This document shows positions 1-40,996 of a stretch of DNA of 64,000 bases, piece after piece. The notes below the pieces were generated by a model. The model saw only the letters and a program-made list of their open reading frames with translations, was not told the origin of the DNA and made no database searches. Location: assembly GCA_916048095.2 (NCBI GenBank), contig OU696584.1:7522204-7586203 (forward strand). Reading direction: 5' to 3'. The DNA is from Sacculina carcini. Its lineage: Eukaryota > Arthropoda > Thecostraca > Sacculinidae. Each line of letters opens with the position of its first letter. Positions within the stretch are counted from its first letter, which is position 1. Position numbers and translations under genes: made by a program.

Positions 1-9
1 GAAACACAG
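1..9 (+). CDS. possible tail of an upstream exon
   Basis: The first nine bases end in CACAG and are followed at once by GTAAGA, a near-perfect 5' splice site. They could be the end of an upstream exon, perhaps one of the missing 5' exons of the guanylate cyclase that begins at 7105 here. Nine bases cannot be assigned by homology, so this rests only on the donor consensus and the strand. Confidence 0.25.
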
Positions 10-268
10 GTAAGAACTGTGCACTTTAATGAGAGAATACTGGTCGAACAAGTCCACACTGTTTTTCCCATTCTAGCTTCATTAGATTGTTTGTTGTTGT
101 TGTTGTTGTTTTTGGTGTGCAGCCAAGCAAAATAATTTCAAGATATACATTCAACAAATGAATTCCGTATTCATCGCTTTAAAAAAATGGTCATTTAAAC
201 ATGCATAATGGTCATATAACTTAATGGTAACCTATAGCTAACAATAACGACCTCATTCCACATTTACA

Positions 269-271
<3 letters not shown>

Positions 272-353
<82 letters not shown>
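272..353. repeat. (CA)n microsatellite
   Basis: About 80 bp of CA repeat with a few CAAA interruptions at the ends. No neighbouring exon is recognised. Confidence 0.97.
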
Positions 354-1408
354 ACAGACAAGCATACATTTCTTTTTTAGGTAAATATTCAAATTTTCAG
401 AATAATTTCAATTTAATTTGGAGCAGCTTCGTTTGAGTAAGAAAAAAAGCACCGAAACAGTATTCACACATAATATTTTCACATGTATAACGATACATAC
501 ATATATAATGCATAATATCATATATATATATAATGCATACCTAAATTATTGGCCTGGAATTGGTATGTAGGCGAGTTGAATGGATTTATGTGCATACTTA
601 TGGCGTTGTGAATTGGTTCCATTTGTCGTCAGTTTGATTATATTTCAATGCTTGCACTTATCTGATTTGAATTGGGCCATTTGCAGACAAATTTGCATTG
701 TCCGCACAGCCATTGTAATCAGATTGCATAGCACAAATTTCTCGAAAATAGACGAAATATGGAATACAATACAGTACAAAATTATAAATACAAATACTGT
801 GTTCCATAAAATTTCCCTCCCACTAAAACATTCAGTCAAAATTAAAGTGTGTGTGTGTGTGTGTGTGTGCGTTTGTGTGTGCGTGTGTGTGTGTGTATTA
901 CTGGACTAGCAGTGAAGCGTTGTATAATTACTACTTTTTCATAGGAAATTTCCATTTCGCGTTCATTTCACACTCGACCACAAATGTCAAAGTCTTTTGA
1001 ACCTAGTGTAATCAACTTCCATATTCACCCGTTTCACGTTCTAACACTCGAGTTTGCTGCAAAGTTTTCAACCTGCAATGCCGGCGCCTCGAATAGACCT
1101 TATTCATTGCAATATGGCCGTTGCACACATTGCAAGAATCAATAGCTATATTCGTGGCAAAATCTACATATTTCACGTTATTCAACACACAAATAAGGTG
1201 AATAATTTCGGTATATGTCTACCATACAATAAAGATATTAAAAAAGTGGAGTCTCTGTTTAATTTTGTTAGGAATAATAAAACTATTATATCAAAAGTGT
1301 TGTCTCCAATAAACCATGGTGATAATGTAAATTTATAATATGCAAACTTGGTATAAAAGCCGTATATTTTGTGGCGAATAATTATATTAGTCACACCCAC
1401 TCTTATGA

Positions 1409-1573
1409 GGGGGACTCAGCAAAATGATACAGGGATTTGGCGAAGCACGAGTAACTACACCCCTATAACGCTCGTGGGAAACTAATTTTTCGGGGAAGCT
1501 TAGGCAAGAGGCTTGAAACATTGTTTGAGGGGGGTTTCAGTTCCTCCAAGCTCCCCCTCTTGCGACGCCACTG
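1409..1573. mobile_element. degenerate CAGTGGCGGCGCC-family MITE
   Basis: Ends in GCGACGCCACTG and contains the family text TTGGCGAAGCACGAGTAACTAC and AAGCTTAGGCAAGAGGCTTG. The left end is poorly kept. Confidence 0.5.
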
Positions 1574-1825
1574 CTTGGCACACACACACACATACACACA
1601 CACGCGGCGCAGAGGCACTGGTGCTCATGACTGCAAGACACACTCATCCGTCACAGCCGTGCCGGAAGCGAACAAATTGCCGGAGATTACAAGTTAGCAC
1701 AACTAGGGAATCATCACCATATTTCCTTCTATCTGTCTATCTCTCTTTCTCTCTCTCTTTATCTATCTCTCTCGCTATTTCTCTTCCGGTTTGTTTGTGT
1801 GTATGCTTCGGTGGCGGTGCCAGAG

Positions 1826-2014
1826 TAGCAAGAGGGTAGTGGGTTCTAACGGGCTGAAGTCCCCAAAAAGTGTCAAGTCCGCTTCCACCCGCCGAGCCTC
1901 TCCAAAAATCCCCACCTTAAACATTTCGTATGCAGTTCCTCACGTTTCGACAAGCCCCCGCATCTTTTTTCACCTTCGCCCCCCCCCGGCTGTGAAATCC
2001 TGGCGTCGCCACTG
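1826..2014. mobile_element. degenerate CAGTGGCGGCGCC-family MITE
   Basis: Right end AATCCTGGCGTCGCCACTG with CACGTTTCGACAAGCCCCCG just inside, both typical of the family. The left end is not clear. Confidence 0.55.
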
Positions 2015-2644
2015 CCTCACTCTGCGGAATAATTAAAGATAAAGTCGCTAGAAGCGGATGGGATATGTTGGCAGGGGGTGAGGTCGGTGATTTACCGCTG
2101 TCCACGCACAGTGCTGTCAGTTTCGGAGATTTACTGGTGTGGAAACAAGGCGCTGTCTATTTGCGCCGGCAGCTGCCTGCTATCGCTATGCATCAGCCAG
2201 AAATGAGCACAGATGTGTCCAAGTGCTGTGCGGCGTTGTTTTGACGGAGACAGAAAGCCGGCGACTTACAGCGCCATCTAGTGTCGAAATTCGTAAGCAG
2301 CGGCAACAAGTTGCGGTGATGCTTTTTTCGCTCTGCGGACGTAAGAATTGCTCTCCAACTCGAATTGGATGGTATTTTGTGCACTTTGAGCTGGAGCATT
2401 TCGGACTGTGAGTGTGTATTGGATAGCCGACCTGGTCCGGAACAGGAGAGACCAATTTGAAATCTCCTTGACCGTTCGGCTTCAAGCCGCTTTGATCCAT
2501 CACTTGAACAGAAGACATAAGACAAAAAGGAGAGAGAGAGACACGAATACATTTGCGAACGTACTGGATTCGTGTCGGGAGCGACGCAACGACTTCACGC
2601 AGGAAAGACGAAATAGCATTAAATGAGAAAAATAAATGGAATGT

Positions 2645-2953
2645 GTGGCCGATCCAGAGTGCAATTTTGGAAGGGGCTGAATTAATTTGGGAGGGGGCTG
2701 AATTTTGGGGATGATCAGTCATGTATGCATCATAATGCATCACATAATGCATCACATCATCACATGCATCACATCACATAATGCATCACATGCATCATAA
2801 TGCAACATTATTGCGATAATGCTTTTATCAACAATTTCTACAGTAAATGTACTTGTTCTCGACCTCTTATTGAACTTCTTGGTTATGAGAAGTTGATAAA
2901 AAAATATTGGGGGGGCGCTTCAGCCCCCTGAGCCCCCCTCTGGATCCGCCAGT
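2645..2953. mobile_element. MITE of a second family (GTGGCGGATCCAGAG ends)
   Basis: Starts GTGGCCGATCCAGAGTGC and ends TCTGGATCCGCCAG. Shares GATAATGCTT, ATCAACAATTTCTAC and GAGAAGTTGATAA with copies at 14187, 32541 and 52102 (inverted). This copy has an expanded run of TGCATCA repeats. Confidence 0.75.
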
Positions 2954-2959
2954 TAATGG

Positions 2960-2991
<32 letters not shown>

Positions 2992-3105
2992 ATAAAACAT
3001 AGAAAATAGAAGCCATGAAGTTGAGGGAAGTCGTGCAAGCAGAAGCAGTGAAACACGTGTGAAAGATGGTAGCTGCTGTAAAGATAATGGTAATTGGTTT
3101 TTAGG

Positions 3106-3644
3106 CAGTGGCGGCGCAAGGATTTCTCCTGGTGGAGGGCCAAAGGAAAATGATGCGGGGGCTTGGAGAATCGCAGGGTGACCATACTGGGAATCTCTAA
3201 GATAAAGACAAGTTTGTGGGCGCGCGAAAATTTGAGTTATTTCCTAATGAAAAAGGAAATTATTGTTGAAAATGTAGACCTTTTTTCTTGGCAAATGACA
3301 AATGTTTTGATTGAATGTTTTTACGCACGGAACAAACAAGTATACACTCGCAGAGGGAACATATCGAATCCAACTACTCAAACGATACCATTTTGCTATA
3401 TACATATGCATATTTATTCATATACATATGCATAAAAAAGTTTGATTTGTCCCAACTGAAATCAAATTGTAAAGGGTGTATATAAACCCCAGACATCTGA
3501 CGGATCTCACAAATCCTTCAAATGTTCACATTTTTCCAAATCCATACAGGCCTTGGGTGATCTTTGGGTTGGCTTAGGGGTGCTTGGCAAATTTTCGAGA
3601 GGAGGCTTAAGCCCCCCGGGCTCACCCCCTTGGTGTCGCCACTG
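3106..3644. mobile_element. CAGTGGCGGCGCC-family MITE with about 300 bp of extra sequence
   Basis: Left end CAGTGGCGGCGCAAGGATTT and right end TTGGTGTCGCCACTG match the family termini. The interior is longer than in other copies and may contain another insertion. Confidence 0.55.
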
Positions 3645-4037
3645 GTTCAAAGGCACGTTCCGGCCTGTCAGACCATATGGCGCCCCTGATAGCAGCTAGA
3701 TGGCCGCTGATTATCAAATGCCTCATCCGCCCTTGAATACCGAATGAGCAACCAATGAAGGGTGTCCAACTGAACGGTGCGCTAAGTCGTAAACAAGCAG
3801 CCTGGCGCATAAACATTTTGCTCCTCAAAAACGATCGTCCGTTGCTTGGCAATTGCGAAAATCACTGTATGTGTGTGTGTCTGTGTATGTGTGTATGTGA
3901 GTGTTTTTTTGTTTTTGTTTTGTTTTTGTTTTATTTATGTTGTATTCGTTTATGTGTGTGTGTTTGTGTCAATATGTGTATGTGCTTGTGCAGGTGTCAG
4001 TGTGTGTCACTGTGTGTCAGTGTGTGTGTGTGTCAAT

Positions 4038-4084
<47 letters not shown>

Positions 4085-4699
4085 AGCGTGTGCGTGTCTT
4101 GTGTTTGCTTGACGTCAATGTTCAGTGTGTGGACTCGTGGGAAATACAATTTGTCCACACAAGACAGGCACACGGTCACCGCTTGCATATCAATGATTCT
4201 GTTCAATCAAACTTCATGGCCAATGGCGTAGCCAGGAGTAATGAGAGGGGGGTTATGCTCCTTTTCAATCAAGTAGATAGGTTATAGCCATATACAGCTA
4301 ATCGGTTTTCGCTTTGATCCAAATATAGCCCCCAGTGAGAATTTTGAGAATTTTAAATTAATTGCAAGCCCCCAATAAGGCATCTCTGGCTACGCTTATG
4401 AGAAAAGCAAACTAGCTTGTTTGACGCCGAAGCTGAATATTAATATCCGGAAATGCATGAAGCATATATATTAAACTGAAGCACTGTTTTCGAAGATTAA
4501 TCATGTCACTTATATAAATTTTAGTGGTTTATAGTCTTGGATTTATATTTATATTTGCATATAAGACGTAAGCAAAGGGAGCTGTAGAATTTTTATTAGT
4601 TTATTTGTATTAATTATGATAGATTGGTGTGGCTCACTGTACTAGGTGGAAAATGTCAAAGTTGTTATACTCAATATAATTACATTAAATCCACAATTT

Positions 4700-5007
4700 C
4701 CAGTGGTAGCACACCCGCCTCACAAACGGGCGGGACTCGAATCCCGGCGGAGGAGAATTTCTTTGGGCGAATTCTATAATCCGACAGCCCCTGTCCACCC
4801 AGCGATAAATGATGGTACCAGATATCAGTCATGTGTTGTGTCATGCATTCTGGGGCCCTCTCTAATACGTCTCCCGTACTTGTGGCGCCATAGCGTGGAG
4901 AGGGTTGGTTCTGCGGTGATAGCGAGCTGCACGAAACACACCTGTGTGTGTTCATAAGCTTCGGCTTCTTCCCGTGTAGCAGCTGTCACTTGAGGCCTCT
5001 AACCTTC
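4700..5007 (+). mobile_element. tRNA-Val-derived SINE, 5'-trimmed copy
   Basis: Lacks the first bases of the tRNA head but keeps AGTGGTAGCACACCCGCCTC, the B box region ACTCGAATCC, and the whole body to CTTGAGGCCTCTAACC. About 90 percent similar by eye to the copy at 28331. Directly followed by a 345-bp TG array. Confidence 0.85.
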
Positions 5008-5043
5008 AGCATTTAACATTTTGATATCGTGATGTTCAGTGTA

Positions 5044-5389
<346 letters not shown>

Positions 5390-5544
5390 CACAACAGATG
5401 ATTTGCGTGAGAACTGTGGCAACAATTAAATAATCACAAATATACTGCGTGGTAAAGTTTAGCCCAATAGAGAAAAAGTTGCTCTATTTTCACTATTCAG
5501 TATTTTCACTGAGAGATTTGTTCCTAATATTTGTAACTTACAAT

Positions 5545-5719
5545 CAGTGGTGGCGCCAGGGGTGCACTTGGAGGGGGTGAAGCCGCCCAAAAATGTGCCA
5601 AGTCCCCCTTAACCCCCACCCCATAAAGCCTGACCATGAATATTTCGAGTCCTCATGTTTCGCCAAACTACCTAATTTTTCCTTAGCCCCCCATCGGAAA
5701 AATCCTGGCGCCGCCACTG
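5545..5719. mobile_element. CAGTGGCGGCGCC-family MITE, 175 bp
   Basis: Left end CAGTGGTGGCGCCAGG and right end CCTGGCGCCGCCACTG form a clear inverted repeat. The interior has the family text CATGTTTCGCCAAACTACC. Confidence 0.8.
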
Positions 5720-5896
5720 CTCCCAAAGTCGTGTGTATCAGTTTGATATCAAATTCAATATTTGGAATTGTGCACTATTTTAGCGCGCAATTCGCAGTTG
5801 GGCTTGCGAACGCACAATATCCTCAGTTTGAATGCATAAAATCATATATGGTCGATAGCTTTTTTATACACGCCATAATTGATAAAATATACAAGC

Positions 5897-5945
<49 letters not shown>

Positions 5946-6929
5946 GCACTGAACACACAAGAAATGTTGAAAAAAGTCAGAGCAAAAAAGCCTCAATAAA
6001 ATTACCCAATGAGCATACCAATTGAGGATTGTGAAATTTTAATATTTCCACCAAAGTAAGAGGAAATATACTCGAATTCACATTGTAATTGGTTATAATA
6101 TATAGTTATATTAATACGTTGCACGATATTCATGAAATTAATATCAGGTAAATAAATCAATAATAATTGATTAACAAGGATTTGAATATATTAAATTGAT
6201 GCGTGGATGTCGCATAATATTGACCTCAAATGTTATATATGTATATTTTATTAAATCAATATATATTCGATTGTTATGCATTGAAATGAGGGTATACTAA
6301 TTTTTTCCGTAAATATCCATAAAGTTATAACTTCTTGTGCCAAATATTTTCCTTTCAATAAGTTGTTTGATTTGGGCTAATATGCACGAATTGTTGCACG
6401 GTTGTTCGCATATTCCGGCGGTGTATTTTAATTAATTTAGCTGAGTTGGCTTCATCTTTGATTTTTGTTTGTGCACATGCTCATCGAATTAGCTTAATGA
6501 AATTGCATGATGCAGTTGCGTGCGTGCAGGTTTTGCAAAGTCCAGATTCGCTTTCAATTGTCAGCTTTGCTTTTGAAACCAATCTTCAGATTTCAAATTT
6601 AATATTTGTCTTTGATCCCACTAACATCACACGGGATGAGTTTTGCCCGAGGCTTCGACAATTTCTCGCTGACTGGCTTAAGTAAATTTGATAAATTCCA
6701 GTAAATTCGATGGATCCATTTTATCCCAATTGAAATGCCGATAATGGTCACATCACATACGCACCAAATTCACTTGACTGCTAAAAAAATCATCATCAAT
6801 CATCACCAATCATCACCATCCAATCCAGCTTGATAAAAAAAAACTAAAATTCAAATATACAAATAGATAATTTTACTGTTAAATTGCTATTGCGTATTTA
6901 ATCAATCAGATTTTTAACTTTGTTAATAT

Positions 6930-7099
<170 letters not shown>

Positions 7100-7104
7100 A
7101 CCAG

Positions 7105-35351
<28,247 letters not shown>

Positions 35352-36376
35352 ACACATTCGTCTTCGCAAAGCGGAACATACAGGTAGAAAGACATGGTGA
35401 GATAGGGAGGACTAGCGAATAAGCAAGAACAGAAGTTGTCCATGAAGAGTATTCGTAATGAATTTAGCTGCCGAATCACCTCAACACATTTCAGCTTGGT
35501 TTAAGCGTGTTTTTGTATGTGTATATGTGTCTATCTGTGTGCATGTGTGTGTGTGTATGTTTATACTTGAACTGTACCAGGTCTAAGAAGACGATAAATG
35601 GGACGCGAGTGGGTGTAATTTGTAAGTTTCTGTGATTCAGTTTGCTGATGCGCTTTCTGCTGTATGCTGATTCTAACTGCATGCGACAACTTGTCCTATA
35701 TTAACCAAATATCATCGGAATATGCGCCGGAGTTTCGCTATTTATTGCTCTGTTTTTGCTAGAATACACGCAAAAGTTGTCGTCGTGGCTTTCAGATGCT
35801 GCAGTTTTGGCCGGGTGTACTAATCACAAACACACATACAGACACACAAACAAATATAATATAAAGTGTATTATTTGGAACATATAATTAAGCAGCTGTA
35901 GTAGTGACGTACACTTAAGCGCGAGTAACACATTCTGTCACTAGATGGCGCTAGAATAGCACAATGAGTGTTTCTATTGTTTCATGGCTTGAATTCACTC
36001 ATTATTTGTCGCGATTATTTATTGTTGTTTTTTCCTTGTTGTTAAGTTGTGTCTCACGTTCAGTTCACATTATTTTATCATATCAATGACAACGTTCTTG
36101 TGTAATCGCATATATAACACTTATTGTCCATAATATTATTCACTAATCAGAACACATAACACAGAAGTAGAGTCCAAGACCAAATTATCGGCCAATTCCC
36201 TGACGTTAATGATTATACAATCGCTCTGAAGAAGATTCCTCTATACCTTATAATGAAAGTCTGAATATCTGTGGAACTTCGATATTTCAAACAGATCCTC
36301 GTTAACGTTCTTGCGGACACTACAAATCAAATTGGCAAAATATGAAATTGGCGTTCCTTTTGTTTTGCCGGGTAAG
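35352..36376. other. intergenic gap between two convergent genes
   Basis: About 1 kb between the stop codons of the cyclase (+) and the two-membrane-segment protein (-). It should hold both 3' UTRs. It is AT-rich with a short TG tract near 35515-35560. I see no further coding sequence and no AATAAA on the + strand close to the cyclase stop. Confidence 0.6.
36018..36023 (-). promoter_or_regulatory. candidate polyadenylation signal
   Basis: AATAAA on the minus strand, about 350 bases downstream of the stop codon at 36377. The position suits the minus-strand gene, but the hexamer is common by chance in AT-rich DNA. Confidence 0.3.
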
Positions 36377-38497
36377 TTATGTTTGTAACTTATCGTAGGT
36401 AGGTGGTGGACTTTCGGCCCCTGGTGCTGGCAGGAGAAGAGCCTCGTGATAGGGAGGAGGGTCTGCGGCTCGCTGCTGACTTAATCCAGCGTCATGAGAA
36501 CTGCCTGAACGTGCCGCCTCGAGATCAACGGCGCCTCGTCGCTGTACACAACTCCCCGAACCGCTGGCCAACGTCTGCAGTGCGCGCTTCCTGAACAACA
36601 GCATCGAGAATCGCACAAAAAACATGAGCAGACACGCAAAAAACAGCAGCATCACCATGAACACGATCCCGGCCAGTTCGCCCTGCCGCTCCAACACATT
36701 GTGTCCCACGTATATTTTGGCTAGCGACAACGCGAACACCACCATGACGGTGACGACCGTCATACAGCAGCAAGATTGGCACTTTCGCGTCGGATCGCAC
36801 TCATCCAGGTTGTCGGCAGCCGCGTCGATCAAAGCTTCGACTTCGCTCTCGGTCAGTGAGGTCTGATCGGCTGCTGCCGCACGTCCAGCCCGAGTCGTTG
36901 CTGCTGTTGTTGGCTCGGTAGCTGCAGTGGAATTTGCAGATGTGGCGGTTGAATCAGGCTCACCCTGCAATCGCGTCGAGGACTGACGCTCAAGTGGATC
37001 CGTCGACGAGCTGCCGGCGCCAGGCTGCATCGCCGAGCCGGAAGAGCAGGAGTTCGTGGCGTTTGATGATGTTGGCTGTTGTGGACGTCGGTGTCTTCTT
37101 GACTGCTGCTGATGGTGTTGACGTTGTTGGTGATGTTGATGTTGGTGATGATGTGGATGACGGCTGTGCTGATGCAGCTCGACCATGCGACGTGCGGATT
37201 CATGTTGAACGCCCTCAGAGAGCACACGTCTGTACAGACACAGCAGCAAAACAAGCCAGCAAATGTGGTCAGGTGTTAGATGGATGCCCGAATCTGGTCG
37301 TACAAGCAATCGCAAAAGAGCTAAGCACCAATTTACCACCTTGGCTTTTGTGTACTAGGTGGATTATCAGGCTGAGCTCTGGGTGACCTTTTAATGAGTT
37401 TGTATGCTTAACCGGCGATTGCATGTGCATGTATTGGGCAGCACTCTCATTCGATACCTGTCGTCGATAAACGCAGCACCGTCGGAACGCAGAGATAGGC
37501 CTGTTTTAAGGGAGTAGTTCAGTGATTCTTAATCTTGCTTTGAACGAACCCCGGGGGTTTTTGAAGCAGTTTCAGGGGCTCGGCGGTTTGGTTCACCCAC
37601 TCGCGTATGATTCGTGTGACGTTAAGCTCTGCTTGGTCATCATTGACTGCAGCTAATCACGCCACATCGCTTGAGCTTGAAATCTGTGCTGCAAGCAACT
37701 CGGTCCACTCAGTAGTAGCCTACTTATGTGACTGTCTTGATCGTACGTGATGTGTGATTTTTCTTATTGAATACTTCAAACACTCAAGGGTTCGATGAAT
37801 GAATGTATGCAGCTTGTGGGTTCAGTGAACCACTGGAGTAGTTAATCTCACCAATCATGTGCAAACTGAAATCTGCCCTTGTCTCTTTGTTTTTCCATCA
37901 TCAAGCTGCATGGAGATTGCAATCGTGTAGCTTTAGTCGTTCCGCCCCCTTCCTATTTCACCAAACATAATCTCTGTGTGCGTGTGTGTGTGTGTTGGGT
38001 ATGACCTAAGATGCACGTCTTCCCAGTATAAATATTCCAGTCGTAATAATTATAAATAATTATTTTATAATTAGGATTACACATGATAATTAGTTTGAAG
38101 TTGATGCATTAACCAACGCAATTATCTCGCTGTGTTGCATTCAATATGCAACATTCGATGCTCATTGTTTGTGCAATATTTTGCCGACAAATATTTGTAT
38201 TTACCTTCGTCCGAGCGCGGCATTTGCAGCGGCGGTAGCGGCACTGTGCCGACGAACGTGGCTCGCCGAGACTTTCGGCCACGCCCCTCGGCGAAGACAC
38301 GGAGCTGCGTAGTTGCCGGGTCGATGATACCTCGGGTCGTCCAACGCCGCGCCGCTGCTGCATTTGTGAATCCAGAAATGCATTTCGCCTGCGCCACCGC
38401 CGCCGACGGGGTCAATGAACTCTGGTAGAAGCGTCGCGCTGGTGCGCTCTCTGCCAGAATGTAAACATGACAACGAGAGAAAGTGGACGTCTGCCAA
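36377..38497 (-). CDS. unrecognised protein with two membrane segments and C-terminal PPxY motifs
   Basis: Two exons, 38497-38205 and 37229-36377, encoding 381 residues. The first exon ends at a consensus donor (GAAG then GTAAAT) in phase 2. The second starts after a pyrimidine-rich acceptor ending TGTACAG, and the joined codon keeps the frame. The first 98 residues are basic and contain MHFWIHKCSSGAALDDPRYH. Next comes a His/Gln run, then a Ser/Thr/Ala-rich linker and a short acidic stretch (TESEVEALIDAAADNLDECD). A CQSCCC cluster follows, beside the first membrane segment (MTVVTVMVVFALSLAKIYV). The second segment is IVFMVMLLFFACLLMFFV. The tail carries DPPPYHEA and SPPPTYDKL; the first is a PPxY site of the kind bound by WW domains of Nedd4-type ubiquitin ligases. 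I infer an integral membrane protein with both ends cytosolic. The true start could be a later Met (MHFWIHK). I do not recognise the family. Confidence 0.7.
37520..37835. mobile_element. 316-bp non-autonomous hAT element with exact target duplication
   Basis: It starts CAGTGATTCTTAATC and ends GTTCAGTGAACCACTG. It is flanked on both sides by GAGTAGTT (37512-37519 and 37836-37843), an exact 8-bp duplication typical of hAT. It lies in the single intron of the minus-strand two-membrane-segment gene. Related copies are at about 26180-26526 and 31436-31770; all three share a core around GTCTTGATCGTACGTGAT and its complement. Confidence 0.85.
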
Positions 38498-39435
38498 AGT
38501 CCAGGGACAGATCGAGGCCAGTTCTGAGGCCTATCAGAGTAGTTGATGAGACTTTAGATAAATTTGTCCAGCTGCAAAACTTATATCCTGCAGCTTTTAA
38601 TAGTGTTAAACTTGCTGTGAAATATACAATTAAAATGCATAAAAATTCATCTTCTACGTTGAAAATTCATCTTTGTTTTCTAAAAAAATTCCTCTCCTAC
38701 GCTACTCTACGCTTCGATCAACGGCAACTTGTATCTTATTTGCAAGAATTTGCAACAATTGCAGCCCTGTTTGCAAATATGTTTTGCAACGTAGCAAGTG
38801 GGGAGACTTCCTGTAATTTCCTGTAACTAATGCTGTGCATGTTCGTATGTGTGTGTGTTGTTGTTTATGATGCAAAAATATTTCACAAAATTTTAACTAG
38901 ATTTTCAGTGCATATAATTGTATATGAATTTATTAAATAATTTCCTCATATTTGTAATTGTGTTTATTTAAATTTGACTAGATTTTCAATTTTTGGAGAA
39001 TTATACCAAAATTTGCATTGACTTCTCTCTTTGAAACAAAATAAGCTTTGACTTGAAAACAAATACTTGGCAAACATTTATAATATTAACAGGTATATAT
39101 ATTTACTCACATTGAGAAGTACTAGCGTCGGGACAATTTTCACTCTGATGCAAAAAAAATCAATTATTATCCGTGAAACAACACACTCATCATGAAAACT
39201 TCAATACTCACTCACTCACACTCACTCACACTTCGCTCACGATTAAAATCTCCCAGCTTTAGTGCCCTATATCACTGAATATAAACCACAAAATATAAGC
39301 TAAATTGAAGCCACAATATATAAGCAAAACCGTAGGAACACACACTGTGTATGTGTTAAACTACCTTGGTTCAACCATCACCAAGTCAACACCAACCACA
39401 ACAAACACACACTGGTTTGCACTGAAGTTGGTCGC

Positions 39436-39438
<3 letters not shown>

Positions 39439-39499
<61 letters not shown>

Positions 39500-39569
39500 A
39501 CACACATACATACACACTCACAAACGCACGACGTTTTCGCGTGTGTGCATGTGTGCGTGAATGTGTGTT

Positions 39570-39600
<31 letters not shown>
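39439..39600. repeat. (CA)n followed by (TG)n, inverted pair
   Basis: About 70 bp of CA, a short mixed spacer, then TG to 39600. The two halves are complementary and could form a hairpin. Intergenic. Confidence 0.95.
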
Positions 39601-40728
39601 CTGGATGGCAATATCGATTGGTCGCAGAAGGCTGGGCTGAATCAAGTCTACTGAAGCTATCGTCGATGAGCAAGACTCGAACGTCGAAATCGACGTTAGC
39701 AAAGCGTTCATCCGATCAAGAGATTTGTGGGTATTTTGTGGATGTGACCTCTGCTTTGATAGACTGATAATAGCACACACACACACATACACACACAAAC
39801 GTATACATACATGCATATACACTGAAATGACAGCCATGCCTGGATATTGCATATATTTCTTTATTTGTTCTTACCTACTTGGTGTTGTTGATTTTTCACT
39901 TCATTTCTGACTGAGCGGTATCAGTTTCAGCCGTGATCAAAACAGGGTTTGTCGTTACAATCTGAAAATGCTAGTTCACTCTGATTCAGCTATTCTTAAC
40001 GCTATTCGTGCTTCGTATTTTTTTCTGGAAAATAGCTTGAAGAAAACTTGAAGGAACCTCCAATAGTATGAATGAATAACGAATTTAAAAAGGTTTCTTA
40101 TTATGTCGTTTGTATTTTTATAAACAATGAAAAGGTATGGGAACCACTGCTCTTATTGTTTGCGTTCTGATTTTTTATTCTACGTTTTGAAAATTTGAAG
40201 TCTTTATGAACTCGTGTTATTCTGAATGGTTACGTCTATGTACCGATACCGACAGTATTTACAAGTACTGACTCCACGGGACAACAACACATACACAATG
40301 ACACGGACAAACATGACACACACAGACATACAAACAAACAGACGTACACACAGCTAGTAGGGCCGCGAGATGAAATTTGTGTCGCACGACGAAATCAAGA
40401 ATTTCAACAATCCGCATCCGAGTTTTTTCATCGCACTGTACATGTGTTATTTTGCTTGCTATCGCACTTTTTGCATCGTGTCTCTTTCACAGGTGTTGTT
40501 ACACTTTTGCTCTCTCTCGTCACACTTTCAGCTCGCTGCATTGGATAAACTTCAATTACAGTACATCCACAAAAAAACCTCCCTCGCTTGACTCAGCGTT
40601 CTAGCGTTCTGCTTGTCTCGTTCTATCGTGACACGTATTACACAAGCTTAAATATTCTCTATAAATGTGTATTATATCTTAAATTCTGTACAATGGTTGG
40701 AGAGAAATTACATCAAGAGCGTCTATAT

Positions 40729-40996
40729 CAGTGGTTCTTAACCTGTGGGGAATTCCCCTGTCTGGTGGGGAATGGAAGAGTTGCCAAGTGGGAAGCTAAA
40801 GGTCGGACAGAACAGGACAACTATGTGTGTGTTTATATAAATTCAAATGCGTTTATTTTTGCTTCTGATTACCTGTTGACATTTAATTTGATGTAACAAC
40901 TGAATTTATCGAATTTGCCTGCGATGTTGTGTGGAAAATGAAGAGATGGCTCATTAAGAAGTGGGGAATCAGAGAATAAAAGGTTAAGAGCCACTA
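40729..40996. mobile_element. 268-bp non-autonomous hAT element with exact target duplication
   Basis: Starts CAGTGGTTCTTAACCTGTGG and ends AAAGGTTAAGAGCCACTA. Both sides carry GTCTATAT (40721-40728 and 40997-41004). Partial relatives with similar text (GTGGGGAAT cores, ACAGAACAG) lie at 32345-32538 and 59440-59650, with remnants near 14600-14690. Confidence 0.9.

Noticed and set aside
6446..6685. Possible upstream coding exon of the cyclase
   Set aside because: The frame (MASSLIFVCAHAHR...) has no splice sites in a useful position and no similarity to receptor ectodomains.
38467..38826. Plus-strand frame of 119 codons starting MTTRESGRLPK
   Set aside because: It runs antisense from within the first exon of the minus-strand gene into AT-rich intergenic DNA, with no recognisable motif or splice support.
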